Of a stretch of 64,000 bases of DNA, positions 24,022 through 33,084 are shown one piece after another. The notes below the pieces were generated by a model, which had not been told where the DNA came from, made no database searches, and was given only the letters and a program-made list of their open reading frames with translations. A program made the translations under genes and the position numbers. The stretch lies in NCBI RefSeq assembly GCF_001307275.1, contig NZ_CP012831.1, forward strand, positions 1,674,001 to 1,738,000, given 5' to 3'. Numbering within the stretch: position 1 is the first letter of the stretch; each line of letters begins with the position of its first letter. Source of the DNA: Pseudomonas fluorescens. Its GTDB lineage: Bacteria; Pseudomonadota; Gammaproteobacteria; Pseudomonadales; Pseudomonadaceae.

Positions 24022-24125
24022 CAAAAAAGGGGACTAGCAAAAAAGGGGACAGATTTATTTTAGAACACCGAGCAAGCCAATAAACCCACCCCCTCTGACC
24101 TCATAAAATAAATCTGTCCCCTTTT
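24022..24125. repeat. palindromic element of the GGGGACAGATTTATTTT family, copy C (complete, with an extra half-arm)
   Basis: The element runs from AAAAAAGGGGACAGATTTATTTT at 24039 to AAAATAAATCTGTCCCCTTTT ending at 24125; the two arms are exact complements over the core. A further partial left arm (AAAAAAGGGGAC) stands just in front at 24023-24034. The inside reads ACCGAGCAAGCCAATAAAC. Confidence 0.8.
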
Positions 24126-24236
24126 CGCACAGATCCGCTGCATCTTGCTGAGCCGGAGTGTTTTTTTCCGCCATACGTAGAACCTGCAATATGTACATCT
24201 CCCGGCCCCTCTACAGCAGTAGAGTTTTGGTAGAGG

Positions 24237-24315
24237 AAAAAAGGGGGATTTATTTTAGAAACCGAGCAAGCCAATGAATCGACTCTCTCTGTACCTTATA
24301 AAATAAATCCCCTTT
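24237..24315. repeat. palindromic element of the GGGGACAGATTTATTTT family, copy D (both arms lack ACA/TGT)
   Basis: Left arm AAAAGGGGGATTTATTTT and right arm AAAATAAATCCCCTTTT are still complementary although three bases are missing from each compared with copy C. The inside, ACCGAGCAAGCCAATGAATC, is close to copy C. Confidence 0.8.
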
Positions 24316-24338
24316 TCGCGACACTGTGCATTTGAACA

Positions 24339-24641
24339 TCAGTAATTAAACTTCGTTTTCACCTCACCCTCACGTCGATAGGATATTGAAAAAGAAAGCC
24401 ATTCTTCACCTCGCGCCTTGCCCTCTGCCTTCAATTCCTTTATCAACCTATATAGTTTGGAGCTATTAAAATCAGTATCAGCATCGGTTACTTCAACACC
24501 ATCCTTCTCAACAGTCAGCACCGACTCCATGTACCCTTCACCCACCTCAACCTCATAACAGAAAGAGTCATAACCCAAAACTATTCCAGAATCAATTAAA
24601 GAAAATATTTCCTTCACAATTTCTAAATCTTTAGTAACCAT
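24339..24641 (-). CDS. immunity protein, YezG/DUF600-like, of the orphan toxin module
   Basis: There are 100 residues, with GAGG before the ATG. The C-terminus WLSFSISYRREGEVKTKFNY has the W-x-S-[FM]-x-[FI] ... G-x-(V/F)-K-x-x-FxY end pattern of DUF600/YezG-type immunity proteins, which protect against nuclease toxins in polymorphic toxin systems. Its start lies within the last codons of the upstream toxin tail (24631-24641), the usual toxin-immunity coupling. The low GC matches the neighbours. Family placement is by pattern only. Confidence 0.65.
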   Translation of the reverse strand: MVTKDLEIVKEIFSLIDSGIVLGYDSFCYEVEVGEGYMESVLTVEKDGVEVTDADTDFNSSKLYRLIKELKAEGKARGEEWLSFSISYRREGEVKTKFNY

Positions 24642-24900
24642 TACTCACCTCTGGAATTTTACCAGCTTCATTTTCAAAGGAGACCGTTCGAGTTTTACCA
24701 TCGATAGTATAGGTCAACTCCATAGTATCCGGCCTTATCGAATCTGAATTTTCACGCTTAAATTTTATAGTCGTAGACCCTATAGTTCTCGACGGATCAC
24801 TCAACGCCTCACGCATTCTATTCTCATAATAAACTTTATATGCCGAACTGTTAAAGTTTCTATCTTGAGGAAACAAATTATAACCATGGAAAAGGGGACG
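24631..24900 (-). pseudogene. orphan CDI toxin tail: C-terminus of a non-specific nuclease domain, 5'-truncated
   Basis: The minus strand reads HGYNLFPQDRNFNSSAYK and then a beta-rich tail ending SNGY. N-L-F-P-Q-D-x-x-F-N is the signature of the second half of DNA/RNA non-specific endonuclease (NucA-like) domains, where the DH (or DRGH) catalytic part would lie upstream. Here the frame is stopped by the palindromic element (copy E) about 20 codons upstream, and there is no proper start codon or ribosome site; a TTG at 24876 begins the open frame. It is therefore a truncated, displaced CdiA-CT cassette paired with the downstream immunity gene. Confidence 0.7.
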
Positions 24901-24970
24901 GATTTATTTATCAAACCAAGCCAGTAAGTCCACATTCTCTGCGCATCACAAAATAAATCCGTCCCCTTTT
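24890..24970. repeat. palindromic element of the GGGGACAGATTTATTTT family, copy E (GGAT/ATCC variant)
   Basis: Left arm AAAAGGGGACGGATTTATTT and right arm AAATAAATCCGTCCCCTTTT. Compared with copy C, A became G in the left arm and the opposite T became C in the right arm, so pairing is kept. It cuts the orphan toxin tail and separates it from cdiI. Confidence 0.8.
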
Positions 24971-25001
24971 CGCCTCTTCGCCTCTTGATTTCTTCGACAC
25001 T

Positions 25002-25406
25002 TTACCCTTCTACACTCTCAACATAAATCCCGTATGCACTTTTCATATAATGACAATATTCATCTCCAGCGCGAATTAAAACACCCTGCTCCCACCAATG
25101 CCCCCCTTCAAGCATAGAGACGCCTGACTGCAGTAAACACTTAAATTTTTCATCAAGGCGGAACACCTCCGAAAAAAGATGTGCTAATTCATCAGCATTG
25201 GAGATCCTTGGATCGCTCAGCAATTCCTCTATTAACCCCCTCACCCGAATCTCATTTCTATATTCAGAATAGTCCCAATCATATCCCTCCTGACATTCCT
25301 CAATAAAAAACTGCCATTTATTAACCAAAGACATCAAGGTTTCATTACCAAAACCAAGTTTGGTCAAAACTGCTGAGCAAAGCTCAAAAATATTTTCATT
25401 TTTCAC
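25002..25406 (-). CDS. cdiI: CDI immunity protein
   Basis: There are 134 residues starting with GTG at 25406, which overlaps the cdiA stop (GTGA); AAGGA lies six bases before the start. It is AT-rich and has no family signature that I recognise, as usual for immunity proteins. The position directly after cdiA and the overlap make it the cognate antidote of the CdiA C-terminal toxin, which it should bind and block in the cytoplasm. Confidence 0.8.
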   Translation of the reverse strand: MKNENIFELCSAVLTKLGFGNETLMSLVNKWQFFIEECQEGYDWDYSEYRNEIRVRGLIEELLSDPRISNADELAHLFSEVFRLDEKFKCLLQSGVSMLEGGHWWEQGVLIRAGDEYCHYMKSAYGIYVESVEG

Positions 25407-28400
25407 AACTGATCCTTGAAGTATTTTAGCCGTGCGGCGGCGTCGCCATCAGGTCTAAAGAAAGTATTTATCTTTCCATTTCGCATAACACCAAAATATC
25501 CAGTTGATGGTTCAAATCTAAGAACAGAGCCATCTGCTCGAATGCCCTGATGAATGCCGGCCCGGGTAGATGGAGCCCAAAAAGACCGCGCAGCACTGAC
25601 ATACGAATCATACGAAATAAACTCAGGCATATCGGCACCATCTGGCTTCACCACAGCTTTTCCGTTTTTGCCCAATATTACACCTTGCGAATGTTTGGCA
25701 TAATGTTCAAATGCTTTTCGACTATTTGCGAAATCAGGCAATAGCTGAAGTGCATTAGCCCCCTCATTTTGGATTGCTCCTCCACCTACTGCCGCAGGAG
25801 GTACAACTCGTTCTGTTTCTTTTACGCCGATGCTAGTACTGCCCCTTCCCAGGGAGCCGATCTTTGGAATCCCAAGGCTCGCAGCATTCATGGCTCCAAC
25901 GACGATATTGCCGATGCCATTCCATGTATCACCGTCGTAGACTTGGCCCGCGCCGTGGCCTGCCTGGAGTACACCATTGGCCGCAGCGGCGACCCGAATC
26001 GTAGTGCCGAGATTACCGGTGAGAAAATAGAGAGCTGGTGACCCCACGTCACTCATCGCCTGCATTTCGCGATTGATGCGCAGGTAACCTTGAGCATCGC
26101 GATACAACATTTCGCTGGAGCTCTGGTCTCTGGACCAAAAGATATTGGCAACCGACACACCATCCTGAGCTCTCAAGCCATCGGCGTAAGCAATTCGCTC
26201 CTGTGTAGTACCACCTGCAAACGGGTAATCCCGATAAGGAACCGGTCCGTTCTTAAGCAAGTTGTCGATGCTGGTCTGAGCTGCCTCGTTCCCATACTTG
26301 AGGCTTTGCTCATAGCCGTACACCTGAAGGTAGGCGGCCAACTCGGTTTTTTCTGAGGACGACAGTGACTTGGGATCGGTGTGAAAACGCTCCAACAGCC
26401 CATCGCTACGTTGGTCTGCGCCTTGGAGCACCATCATTTTTTTGGCGGCATCCAGGCTCTTGGTTTCCTCATACTCCTTGAGAGCTCTGTCTCGCTCTGC
26501 TTGGGAGTGATTGCCCAAGAAGTTGTAACGCGTGCCATTTTCAGCCACTTGCGCCGCAACTTCGAGATCCCCATTCGAGGCTGCGGCGCCAAGTACGCCG
26601 ACGACCTTCGAAAGTGCGACCAGATTCTCTTGAGCCCGAACGTATTCAGCTGTACCAGGTTCCAGATGCGAGGGCAGTAGCGTATCCCCCAGCAAGCCGA
26701 TCAGAACCTCGTTTGCCCCGCCCGCTATTGCCCCTGTACGGAAGTCTCCTCCCATGACTTCAGCCATCAATCCGCCCAAGGCCGAATGAAGGAGAATTTT
26801 CTCCAGGCCACCTTCGGTTAGCGGTAGGTCACCTATTTTTCCTGCGCCGTATGCGCCCCCAATGCTTGCCGCCGTTCCGACCAATGAAGTTGCAAAATTA
26901 TCTTTGAAGCTGCCCCCGTACACGGCTGTTTTAATCGCAGCATCCGCGGCCACTTTCGTAGCCACCGTCCTCACGCTCTCGGCGTTGAACCCAACCGTGC
27001 TAGCGTCATAACCAAGCCCTTGTGTAACCCCGGCCGTAGCCATCGAGACGGCATACCCTTTCAGGCTGTCCTTGGAAGTAACGTCCTTGGCAATCGCGCC
27101 GAGATTGCCCCGGTTATCGATGGTGCTGACCGTCGCCTTGGTCGCGACACTGATGGCTCCAGCCTGAAGCATGGTATTCATGCCAGCCATCATCGGCCCC
27201 ATCACGGCCGCGAGGGCAATGGCAATGATCAACTGCGAAGCCGGCCCCAAGCCCGACGTGTTGTATTTGAAGGACTCGTGGATTTCCTTCACTTGCCGCC
27301 AGTCGACGTCACCGCGCCGCTCGGCTTCCTTGATCCAAGCCAGTTGCGGATCGGCTTTTACCATCGCGTCGATGGTCTGGCTAACCGTTTGCTGATCGAC
27401 GTGCTTGATATCGATCTTCAGGCCTTCGACTGCCTTGATGGTGATATTGCCCGCCGCCACCATCTGCGTCTGACGCAAGGTTTCATCGGTATTACCCTTG
27501 CCCTTGGCGGAGTTCCAGAACGCATTGTTATTGGTCTTGGTATGGCTTTCGTCGTGCAGATCCTTTACGCCTTCGAAGACGATGGCGCCGCCACTGTCCA
27601 GTATCAGATCCTTTCCACTTTGCAGCTTGGCGACTTGGTAGCGCTGGTCATCGCCACTCTTGAGCACCAGGTTGCCTCCCGTCTGGATCTGGCTGCCGAC
27701 ATGGGTGATTTGTGTCACCTCATCGCGCCGCATCTTCAAACTGCCCCAACCGCCCTTCTTTTTCATGTCATACAGCGAGTAATCACGATTCTGCTCAGCC
27801 AGCAGACTCAACTGCTTACCCGCCACCAAGTAGGCTTCATTACCCGCCGCAATCTTGCTCGCAACCATCAACAGATCATTGCGTGCACCAACCCTTACAT
27901 CACCTCCAGCCGTGAGCGTGGTCGCCTGCTGCGAGACATGGTCTTCTTCCTTGTTGATCTTCTTGCCGCTGCGCTTGTAGCGGTATTCGCTGGAGTCCTG
28001 GTTAGCCGCCGAGATCAGGGCGACATCGTTGCCGCTCAGGTTGATGTCGCCTTTGGCCCCGAGATGGCTGGCGACCACGGTCAGGTTGTTGCCAGCAGTG
28101 GCATTCAGGTCGCCGCCTGCCTGCACTTCACTGGCATGCTGTACGGTCTGGCTCTGCTCCCAGAAGTGACGTTTGTCCTTACGCATCGAGCCGCTTTCTT
28201 CGCGGGCCGCGGAGATGACGATGTCTTTTCCTGCGCGCAAATCAACGTCATTGCCCGCCGTAATGGCGCCGCCCACGTTCAATAGATCGCCGGCTGCCTG
28301 AACGCTGACGTTGTTGCCGGCCTCGATGCGCGCCGCATTGTCGACCACCGAGGTTTTCGAACTGAAACCGTTGCCACTGTTCTCGATCGTGGTAATGGTC

Positions 28401-31400
28401 CGGTCATTGCGGATGTCACCGGTCAACGTCGACAGCTCGACATCCTTGCCCTTGAGGATGCCGCCTTGCATGTTGACCAGGTCTTTGCCGGCGACCAGCT
28501 TGAGCCGCTCGCCCGCCTCGGCCAGGCGCGTGTTGAGCAGATTGTTCCCTGCCGCCGCCGAGAGATTCTCGCTGGCACGCAGCGTCCCGGCGTTCTTCAG
28601 GTCGGTGCCCGCAATCAGAGTGAGGTTCTTGCCCTGGATCAGCGCACCATCGGCCGTCAGCCGGTTGTTGGCCTGTGCCAGGTAGAGCACCGGCACCAAG
28701 ACATGTTGACCATTGACGACCTGATCTTCCATCCAGACGATATCGTGGGTCAGTGCGGCGACTTGCTGCGAAGTCAGGGTCACGCCAACGGCCAGGTCCA
28801 GAACATCCTTGCTGGCGATGGCGTTGTTCATCAGGTACTTGAACATGCCTTCATCGCTGCTCTGTCCGGCAATGAAACGCTGCCCAGTGCGGGCCAGCAC
28901 CGCTTGCTGAATCAGGCGTTGCTCGTACAAGCCATCGCCCAGGCGCTTCCAGCTGGTGTCGGGGTCATAACCCAGATTGCCCAACAGGTAGTCCGAGCTC
29001 ATGAACTGCTTGAGGTCGGTCAGCGCAGGGTTGGTTTCAATCAGATATTTGGGGCCGGTGATAACCCGGCTTGCATCCGAGCCCTGCACAGTGGCCCGGC
29101 TCTGGTCGTGGCTGTCTTGCGCTGCGGCCGCGCTGTCGACGACACGGAACAAGCCATTTTCGCCCGTCGGCAGGGTGAACCCGGGCATGGTGGTCGGGTT
29201 GACTTGTTGTTGGGCCAGATCAGGCGGCAGCTGCGGGTTGAGCACCACAACCGCTGGCTGTGCGGCGTTGGCAACCTCGGTTGCCGCTGATTTTGCCGTA
29301 CCCGCCAGGGGTGCCTGGAACTGCACGACACTGCTGTTCGCCAACTGCTGCGTAGCCTGGATGCTGATGTTGCCGCCCGACTGAACAACCGCCGGTGCCA
29401 GCGACTCCCCTGGCGTCACGATCGTGATATCACCGACCTGACGGAAGCTGTTGAGCGCGTCGACGGGGACTTGTTTCGGGTTGCCCTGGGCGTTGTAGGG
29501 GACGATGAACCTGCCCCGGAAACGCTCGTCGGTTCCGTCGGTGACCCTGCCGGTGTTCCAGGTCCGCGTTCTGACGCTGGTGCCGGAAGCGGCGCCAATG
29601 TTGGCAAAATTGTCTGCCGTGATCTGCAGGTCGGCAGCCGAGGCCATCACGCTGTATTGGTTGGTCACCGCAGAGCCATCAACGGTCAGCTTCGCCCCAC
29701 TCATCAGGGTGGCACTGGCCGAGTCTTCAAGCACTACGCTCTGGTACGTTTCATTGGCTATGTAGTCGACGTTGTGATAATCGCCGCCGCAGTCATAGCA
29801 TTTGACACTGATGGAGCCTGACACCAGCTCATCGGTGGTGGTAAAGACGTCCTTGCGATTGATCAGGGTGTCGCTGCGCAGCGACATGTCCTTTGCCGAC
29901 TCCAGGGTGCCGGAGATGTTCTCCAGCAGCACGCTGCGAGCGACGCCATCTCGTGCCGCGACATTAAGTGCCCCCAGGCTGTAGACGTCCGCGCGATAGT
30001 TGGTGAAGCGGTTGAAACGCAGGGCCATGTCCGCGCCGCTGAAGATCAGGCCGCGATCGTTACGGGCCTCGTTGGCAACCAGTTCGACGGTGTCGGCGCC
30101 ACCCAGCGTGCCTGTATTGACCAGGCTCGTGGCGGCGAGGGAGAACTTGCCGCCGCCGGTGATCCGTCCGGCATTGTTCAATGCACCGAGACTGGTGACG
30201 GTGGTAGCGCCACCGCCAGCCAGGCGCGAACCGCTGGATAGGTCGAGGCTGGCGGCGCTCAAATCGAATTTATTGACACCACTGACACGGCTGTTTTCGG
30301 TACCGACATAAGCGCCGGTCAGTTGCAGATCCAAATCAGCGTCGCTGCTGATGGTACCCGCGTTGTTCCAGGTACCGCCCGTGGCCAGCAAGCTTTGCAC
30401 CGCGATCAACTTGCCGGTGCTGGTCTGATTGAGCTGGCCCACCTTCAGGTTCAGGACATTGGCTTGGATATCCGAGCTGTTGTCCCAACGCGCTGCGTCG
30501 ACAGCCAGGGTGCCCGAGGTCATCAGGCTACCGCCGATGTTGCTGAACCTGGCGAGGTCCACAGCTAAAGTGCCGGTGCCCACATGACGAACGTTGCCGC
30601 CAGCATTCTTGAATGCTGCCATCTGCAAGGACAGGTCCTGGGTGGCCGCTTCAATGACGCCGCTCTGGTTGTCCAGCAGTTGCTCAACCGTGAGGGTCGC
30701 GGCACCCAACTTGCCTACAGAGCGCAACTTGCCGCCCTGGTTGTCAATCGACGCGGCGCCGATCAGCAGGCCATTGGCGCCCTCCACCAAGCCGTCCTGG
30801 TTGGTCAGTGCGCCGGTAAGACCGAAATCGATAGTGTCCGCCGCAATCCGTCCGCCGCTGTTATCCAAGTCATGGGCACGTACCGTCAGAGCCTGTTTGG
30901 CAAGCACTGCGCCGCTGCGGTTTTCGAGTGTGGCAGTAGTGATTTCAGCGGTCCCGGACAAGGCCGACACCTGCCCGCCATTGTTGAGCACTGCTTGCTC
31001 TGCACCGACTTTGACGGACTGCGCCTGGATCAATCCGGCATCGCCGCCTAAGGTGAGCGACTTGCCGTTGTTCAGGACCTTGTCGAGGGTGGTTTTCAGC
31101 CAGCCATCGACACTTGCCAAGACCCCACCACGGTTATCGAGGCTGCTCGCCTCGACATCCACATTCCCGGCCTGGGTGATGACACTGCCATCCTGGTTGA
31201 CGAGATCGCCAGTGATATCGACTATCAGGTCTCCCTGGCTGAGCAGACTGCCATTGGCGTTATCGACAGCACCACCGCCGATCGTCAGTCCCTGCTCGGT
31301 GCTGATAATCGCCTTGCCGGTATTGAACAGCTGTTGGTGAGCCGTCAGGCTCATGGCCTTGACCGAGGCGATATAGCCATCGTCGCTGTTGCGGATGCTG

Positions 31401-33061
31401 TCTGCGGTCAGGGTCAATTGCCCCTGGCTAACCAACTTGCCGTTCTGTTGATTGAAGCTTTTCAGGGTCGCAACGAGATCACCCTGGCTGGTGATTTGAC
31501 CTCCACTATTTTCAGCATTGCCGCCCCCAAGGGTTAGTGCAGCGTCGGACGCAATTTTGCCGCCGCTGTTATCCAAGGTTTTCGCTTCGAGCTTCAGGAG
31601 GTTGTTACTGCTGATGACGCCTGCGCTGTTTTTTAGCGTCCCGGCGACCAGGGTCTGCTCGCCGTCGCTGGCAATGATCCCTTTATCACGGTTATCCAAC
31701 GTTCCAGTGGCCAGCGCTTGAATTTTGCCTTGGCTAACCAGCGTGCCGGCACGGTTGTCGATGGCCTTGCTGTCGAGCGTCAGGGTCTTGCCGGCGGAAA
31801 AAGTGCCGCCGCGATTGTCGAGGGTCTGCGTGGTCGCGGCTTTCAGGTCATGACTGGCGATGACGCTCTGCCCGCGGTTGTCGATATTCGCCGCAGTCAG
31901 CACCACGTCGCCAATCTGGTTGCGGGTGTTATCGACGTTGACACCCGCTTCGATGATGCCAAGGTTGTTGAGCTGGCCGTCAGTGGTCAGCGTTACATTC
32001 TCGCGCGCGGCGATGGCTTGTCGGTTGCTGAGGGTGCCCTGGGTCGTCGCCTGGACACGGCTACCGGCATAGATCGTCCCTTGGGCGTCCAGGCTCTGAG
32101 CCTTGATCTCGACGGCGCCTGCCGCCGTGGTCTGCGCCAAACTCAAATGCCCATTGGCATCCAGCTGAATATCCCCCCCACTGGCGACCATCTTGCCGTC
32201 CAGCTTCACCCCGACTCCGGCCTCGGTACCCACCAGCTTGATCGCCCCGGCGTACATACCACCCAAGGCCGAGGAATCGATGGCCAATTCGGGTTTGGCA
32301 CTGCCGTCGTCGGCCCGGGCAGTGGCATTCAGGGTGCCTGCGTTGACGTCATTGCGCCCGGCCACGATGGTCAGGTTTTTTGCCTGAATCTCAGCGTTGA
32401 TCCTGGCGCTGCGAGTGATGATTTCGAAGCGGTCGACGTTGTTCGCGTTCAGGCCTGCGCCTTCGATGGCGACGCTGCCCTGGTCCACCTGATAGCGACC
32501 CACTTGGCCGTTTTCGATGATCGGCTTGCCCGTGGTCAGGGTCGCCTTTGGGGTATTGATGAAACCGCAGCCATTACAGCTGATGCCGTAGGGGTTGGCG
32601 ACGATGACGTGGGCCGACTGCCCTGCCACTTCGGTGTAGCCGCGCAATTGGCTGGGGTTGCCGCCGTTGACTTCGTTGAGGATGGTGGTGGCGGCCGTGC
32701 CCTGGAGGTTCGGGTTGCCGAGGATGATCCCGCCCAGTTGCGTGGCCTGGGCCGGGTTGGTGGCGTTGTTGAGGATCACGCCGTTGCTGCCGACGTTGTA
32801 GTCCTTGAACTGGTTGTGAGACAGCCCGCTGCCGTTGGGCTTGGCGATGTTGACCACCGGCACGCCGTTGCCGGCCTGGCCGAGGCTGGTGCCCGGGGCG
32901 CTGACCACGATGCCGTCGGCCTGGGCCCACATCGGTTGCCAGAACATGACGTTGGCCAGCAGGAACGCCAGGCCACGCTTGGGCATGCCCCAGAAGGCGT
33001 CGCGGGTTTTCAGGGCAGCAGAAGGCTGGCGGGCCAGGAAGGCGTGTTGGCGGTCGTCCAT
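25403..33061 (-). CDS. cdiA: contact-dependent inhibition exoprotein (two-partner secreted, filamentous hemagglutinin type)
   Basis: The protein has 2552 residues. A long signal (to about residue 48, ...FWQPMWAQA) leads to the TPS secretion domain with KPNGSGLSHNQF, VIVANPYGISCNGCGFINT and the carboxamide-type asparagines. Long hemagglutinin repeats (LDNRGG-type) fill residues 300-1700. A pretoxin part with DUF637-like sequence follows; AENGTRYNFLGNHS replaces the usual VENN. The C-terminal 110 residues form the toxin: RFEPSTGYFGVMRNGKINTFFRP resembles BECR-fold RNase toxins. Below about 25,800 the base composition becomes AT-rich, as expected for an exchanged toxin cassette. It is exported by CdiB and delivers the toxin to contacting cells. 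Confidence 0.93.
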   Translation of the reverse strand: MDDRQHAFLARQPSAALKTRDAFWGMPKRGLAFLLANVMFWQPMWAQADGIVVSAPGTSLGQAGNGVPVVNIAKPNGSGLSHNQFKDYNVGSNGVILNNATNPAQATQLGGIILGNPNLQGTAATTILNEVNGGNPSQLRGYTEVAGQSAHVIVANPYGISCNGCGFINTPKATLTTGKPIIENGQVGRYQVDQGSVAIEGAGLNANNVDRFEIITRSARINAEIQAKNLTIVAGRNDVNAGTLNATARADDGSAKPELAIDSSALGGMYAGAIKLVGTEAGVGVKLDGKMVASGGDIQLDANGHLSLAQTTAAGAVEIKAQSLDAQGTIYAGSRVQATTQGTLSNRQAIAARENVTLTTDGQLNNLGIIEAGVNVDNTRNQIGDVVLTAANIDNRGQSVIASHDLKAATTQTLDNRGGTFSAGKTLTLDSKAIDNRAGTLVSQGKIQALATGTLDNRDKGIIASDGEQTLVAGTLKNSAGVISSNNLLKLEAKTLDNSGGKIASDAALTLGGGNAENSGGQITSQGDLVATLKSFNQQNGKLVSQGQLTLTADSIRNSDDGYIASVKAMSLTAHQQLFNTGKAIISTEQGLTIGGGAVDNANGSLLSQGDLIVDITGDLVNQDGSVITQAGNVDVEASSLDNRGGVLASVDGWLKTTLDKVLNNGKSLTLGGDAGLIQAQSVKVGAEQAVLNNGGQVSALSGTAEITTATLENRSGAVLAKQALTVRAHDLDNSGGRIAADTIDFGLTGALTNQDGLVEGANGLLIGAASIDNQGGKLRSVGKLGAATLTVEQLLDNQSGVIEAATQDLSLQMAAFKNAGGNVRHVGTGTLAVDLARFSNIGGSLMTSGTLAVDAARWDNSSDIQANVLNLKVGQLNQTSTGKLIAVQSLLATGGTWNNAGTISSDADLDLQLTGAYVGTENSRVSGVNKFDLSAASLDLSSGSRLAGGGATTVTSLGALNNAGRITGGGKFSLAATSLVNTGTLGGADTVELVANEARNDRGLIFSGADMALRFNRFTNYRADVYSLGALNVAARDGVARSVLLENISGTLESAKDMSLRSDTLINRKDVFTTTDELVSGSISVKCYDCGGDYHNVDYIANETYQSVVLEDSASATLMSGAKLTVDGSAVTNQYSVMASAADLQITADNFANIGAASGTSVRTRTWNTGRVTDGTDERFRGRFIVPYNAQGNPKQVPVDALNSFRQVGDITIVTPGESLAPAVVQSGGNISIQATQQLANSSVVQFQAPLAGTAKSAATEVANAAQPAVVVLNPQLPPDLAQQQVNPTTMPGFTLPTGENGLFRVVDSAAAAQDSHDQSRATVQGSDASRVITGPKYLIETNPALTDLKQFMSSDYLLGNLGYDPDTSWKRLGDGLYEQRLIQQAVLARTGQRFIAGQSSDEGMFKYLMNNAIASKDVLDLAVGVTLTSQQVAALTHDIVWMEDQVVNGQHVLVPVLYLAQANNRLTADGALIQGKNLTLIAGTDLKNAGTLRASENLSAAAGNNLLNTRLAEAGERLKLVAGKDLVNMQGGILKGKDVELSTLTGDIRNDRTITTIENSGNGFSSKTSVVDNAARIEAGNNVSVQAAGDLLNVGGAITAGNDVDLRAGKDIVISAAREESGSMRKDKRHFWEQSQTVQHASEVQAGGDLNATAGNNLTVVASHLGAKGDINLSGNDVALISAANQDSSEYRYKRSGKKINKEEDHVSQQATTLTAGGDVRVGARNDLLMVASKIAAGNEAYLVAGKQLSLLAEQNRDYSLYDMKKKGGWGSLKMRRDEVTQITHVGSQIQTGGNLVLKSGDDQRYQVAKLQSGKDLILDSGGAIVFEGVKDLHDESHTKTNNNAFWNSAKGKGNTDETLRQTQMVAAGNITIKAVEGLKIDIKHVDQQTVSQTIDAMVKADPQLAWIKEAERRGDVDWRQVKEIHESFKYNTSGLGPASQLIIAIALAAVMGPMMAGMNTMLQAGAISVATKATVSTIDNRGNLGAIAKDVTSKDSLKGYAVSMATAGVTQGLGYDASTVGFNAESVRTVATKVAADAAIKTAVYGGSFKDNFATSLVGTAASIGGAYGAGKIGDLPLTEGGLEKILLHSALGGLMAEVMGGDFRTGAIAGGANEVLIGLLGDTLLPSHLEPGTAEYVRAQENLVALSKVVGVLGAAASNGDLEVAAQVAENGTRYNFLGNHSQAERDRALKEYEETKSLDAAKKMMVLQGADQRSDGLLERFHTDPKSLSSSEKTELAAYLQVYGYEQSLKYGNEAAQTSIDNLLKNGPVPYRDYPFAGGTTQERIAYADGLRAQDGVSVANIFWSRDQSSSEMLYRDAQGYLRINREMQAMSDVGSPALYFLTGNLGTTIRVAAAANGVLQAGHGAGQVYDGDTWNGIGNIVVGAMNAASLGIPKIGSLGRGSTSIGVKETERVVPPAAVGGGAIQNEGANALQLLPDFANSRKAFEHYAKHSQGVILGKNGKAVVKPDGADMPEFISYDSYVSAARSFWAPSTRAGIHQGIRADGSVLRFEPSTGYFGVMRNGKINTFFRPDGDAAARLKYFKDQL

Positions 33062-33084
33062 GATCAGGTCTCGTTACAGCAGCG

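Noticed and set aside
20827..24970. CRISPR array, because repeats recur
   Set aside because: Spacing is irregular (hundreds to thousands of bases), each copy is a long palindrome with its own conserved inside and there is no cas gene.
27020..28285. 421-residue open frame antisense to cdiA
   Set aside because: It is opposite the CdiA pretoxin and repeat region and shows only reverse-complement composition.
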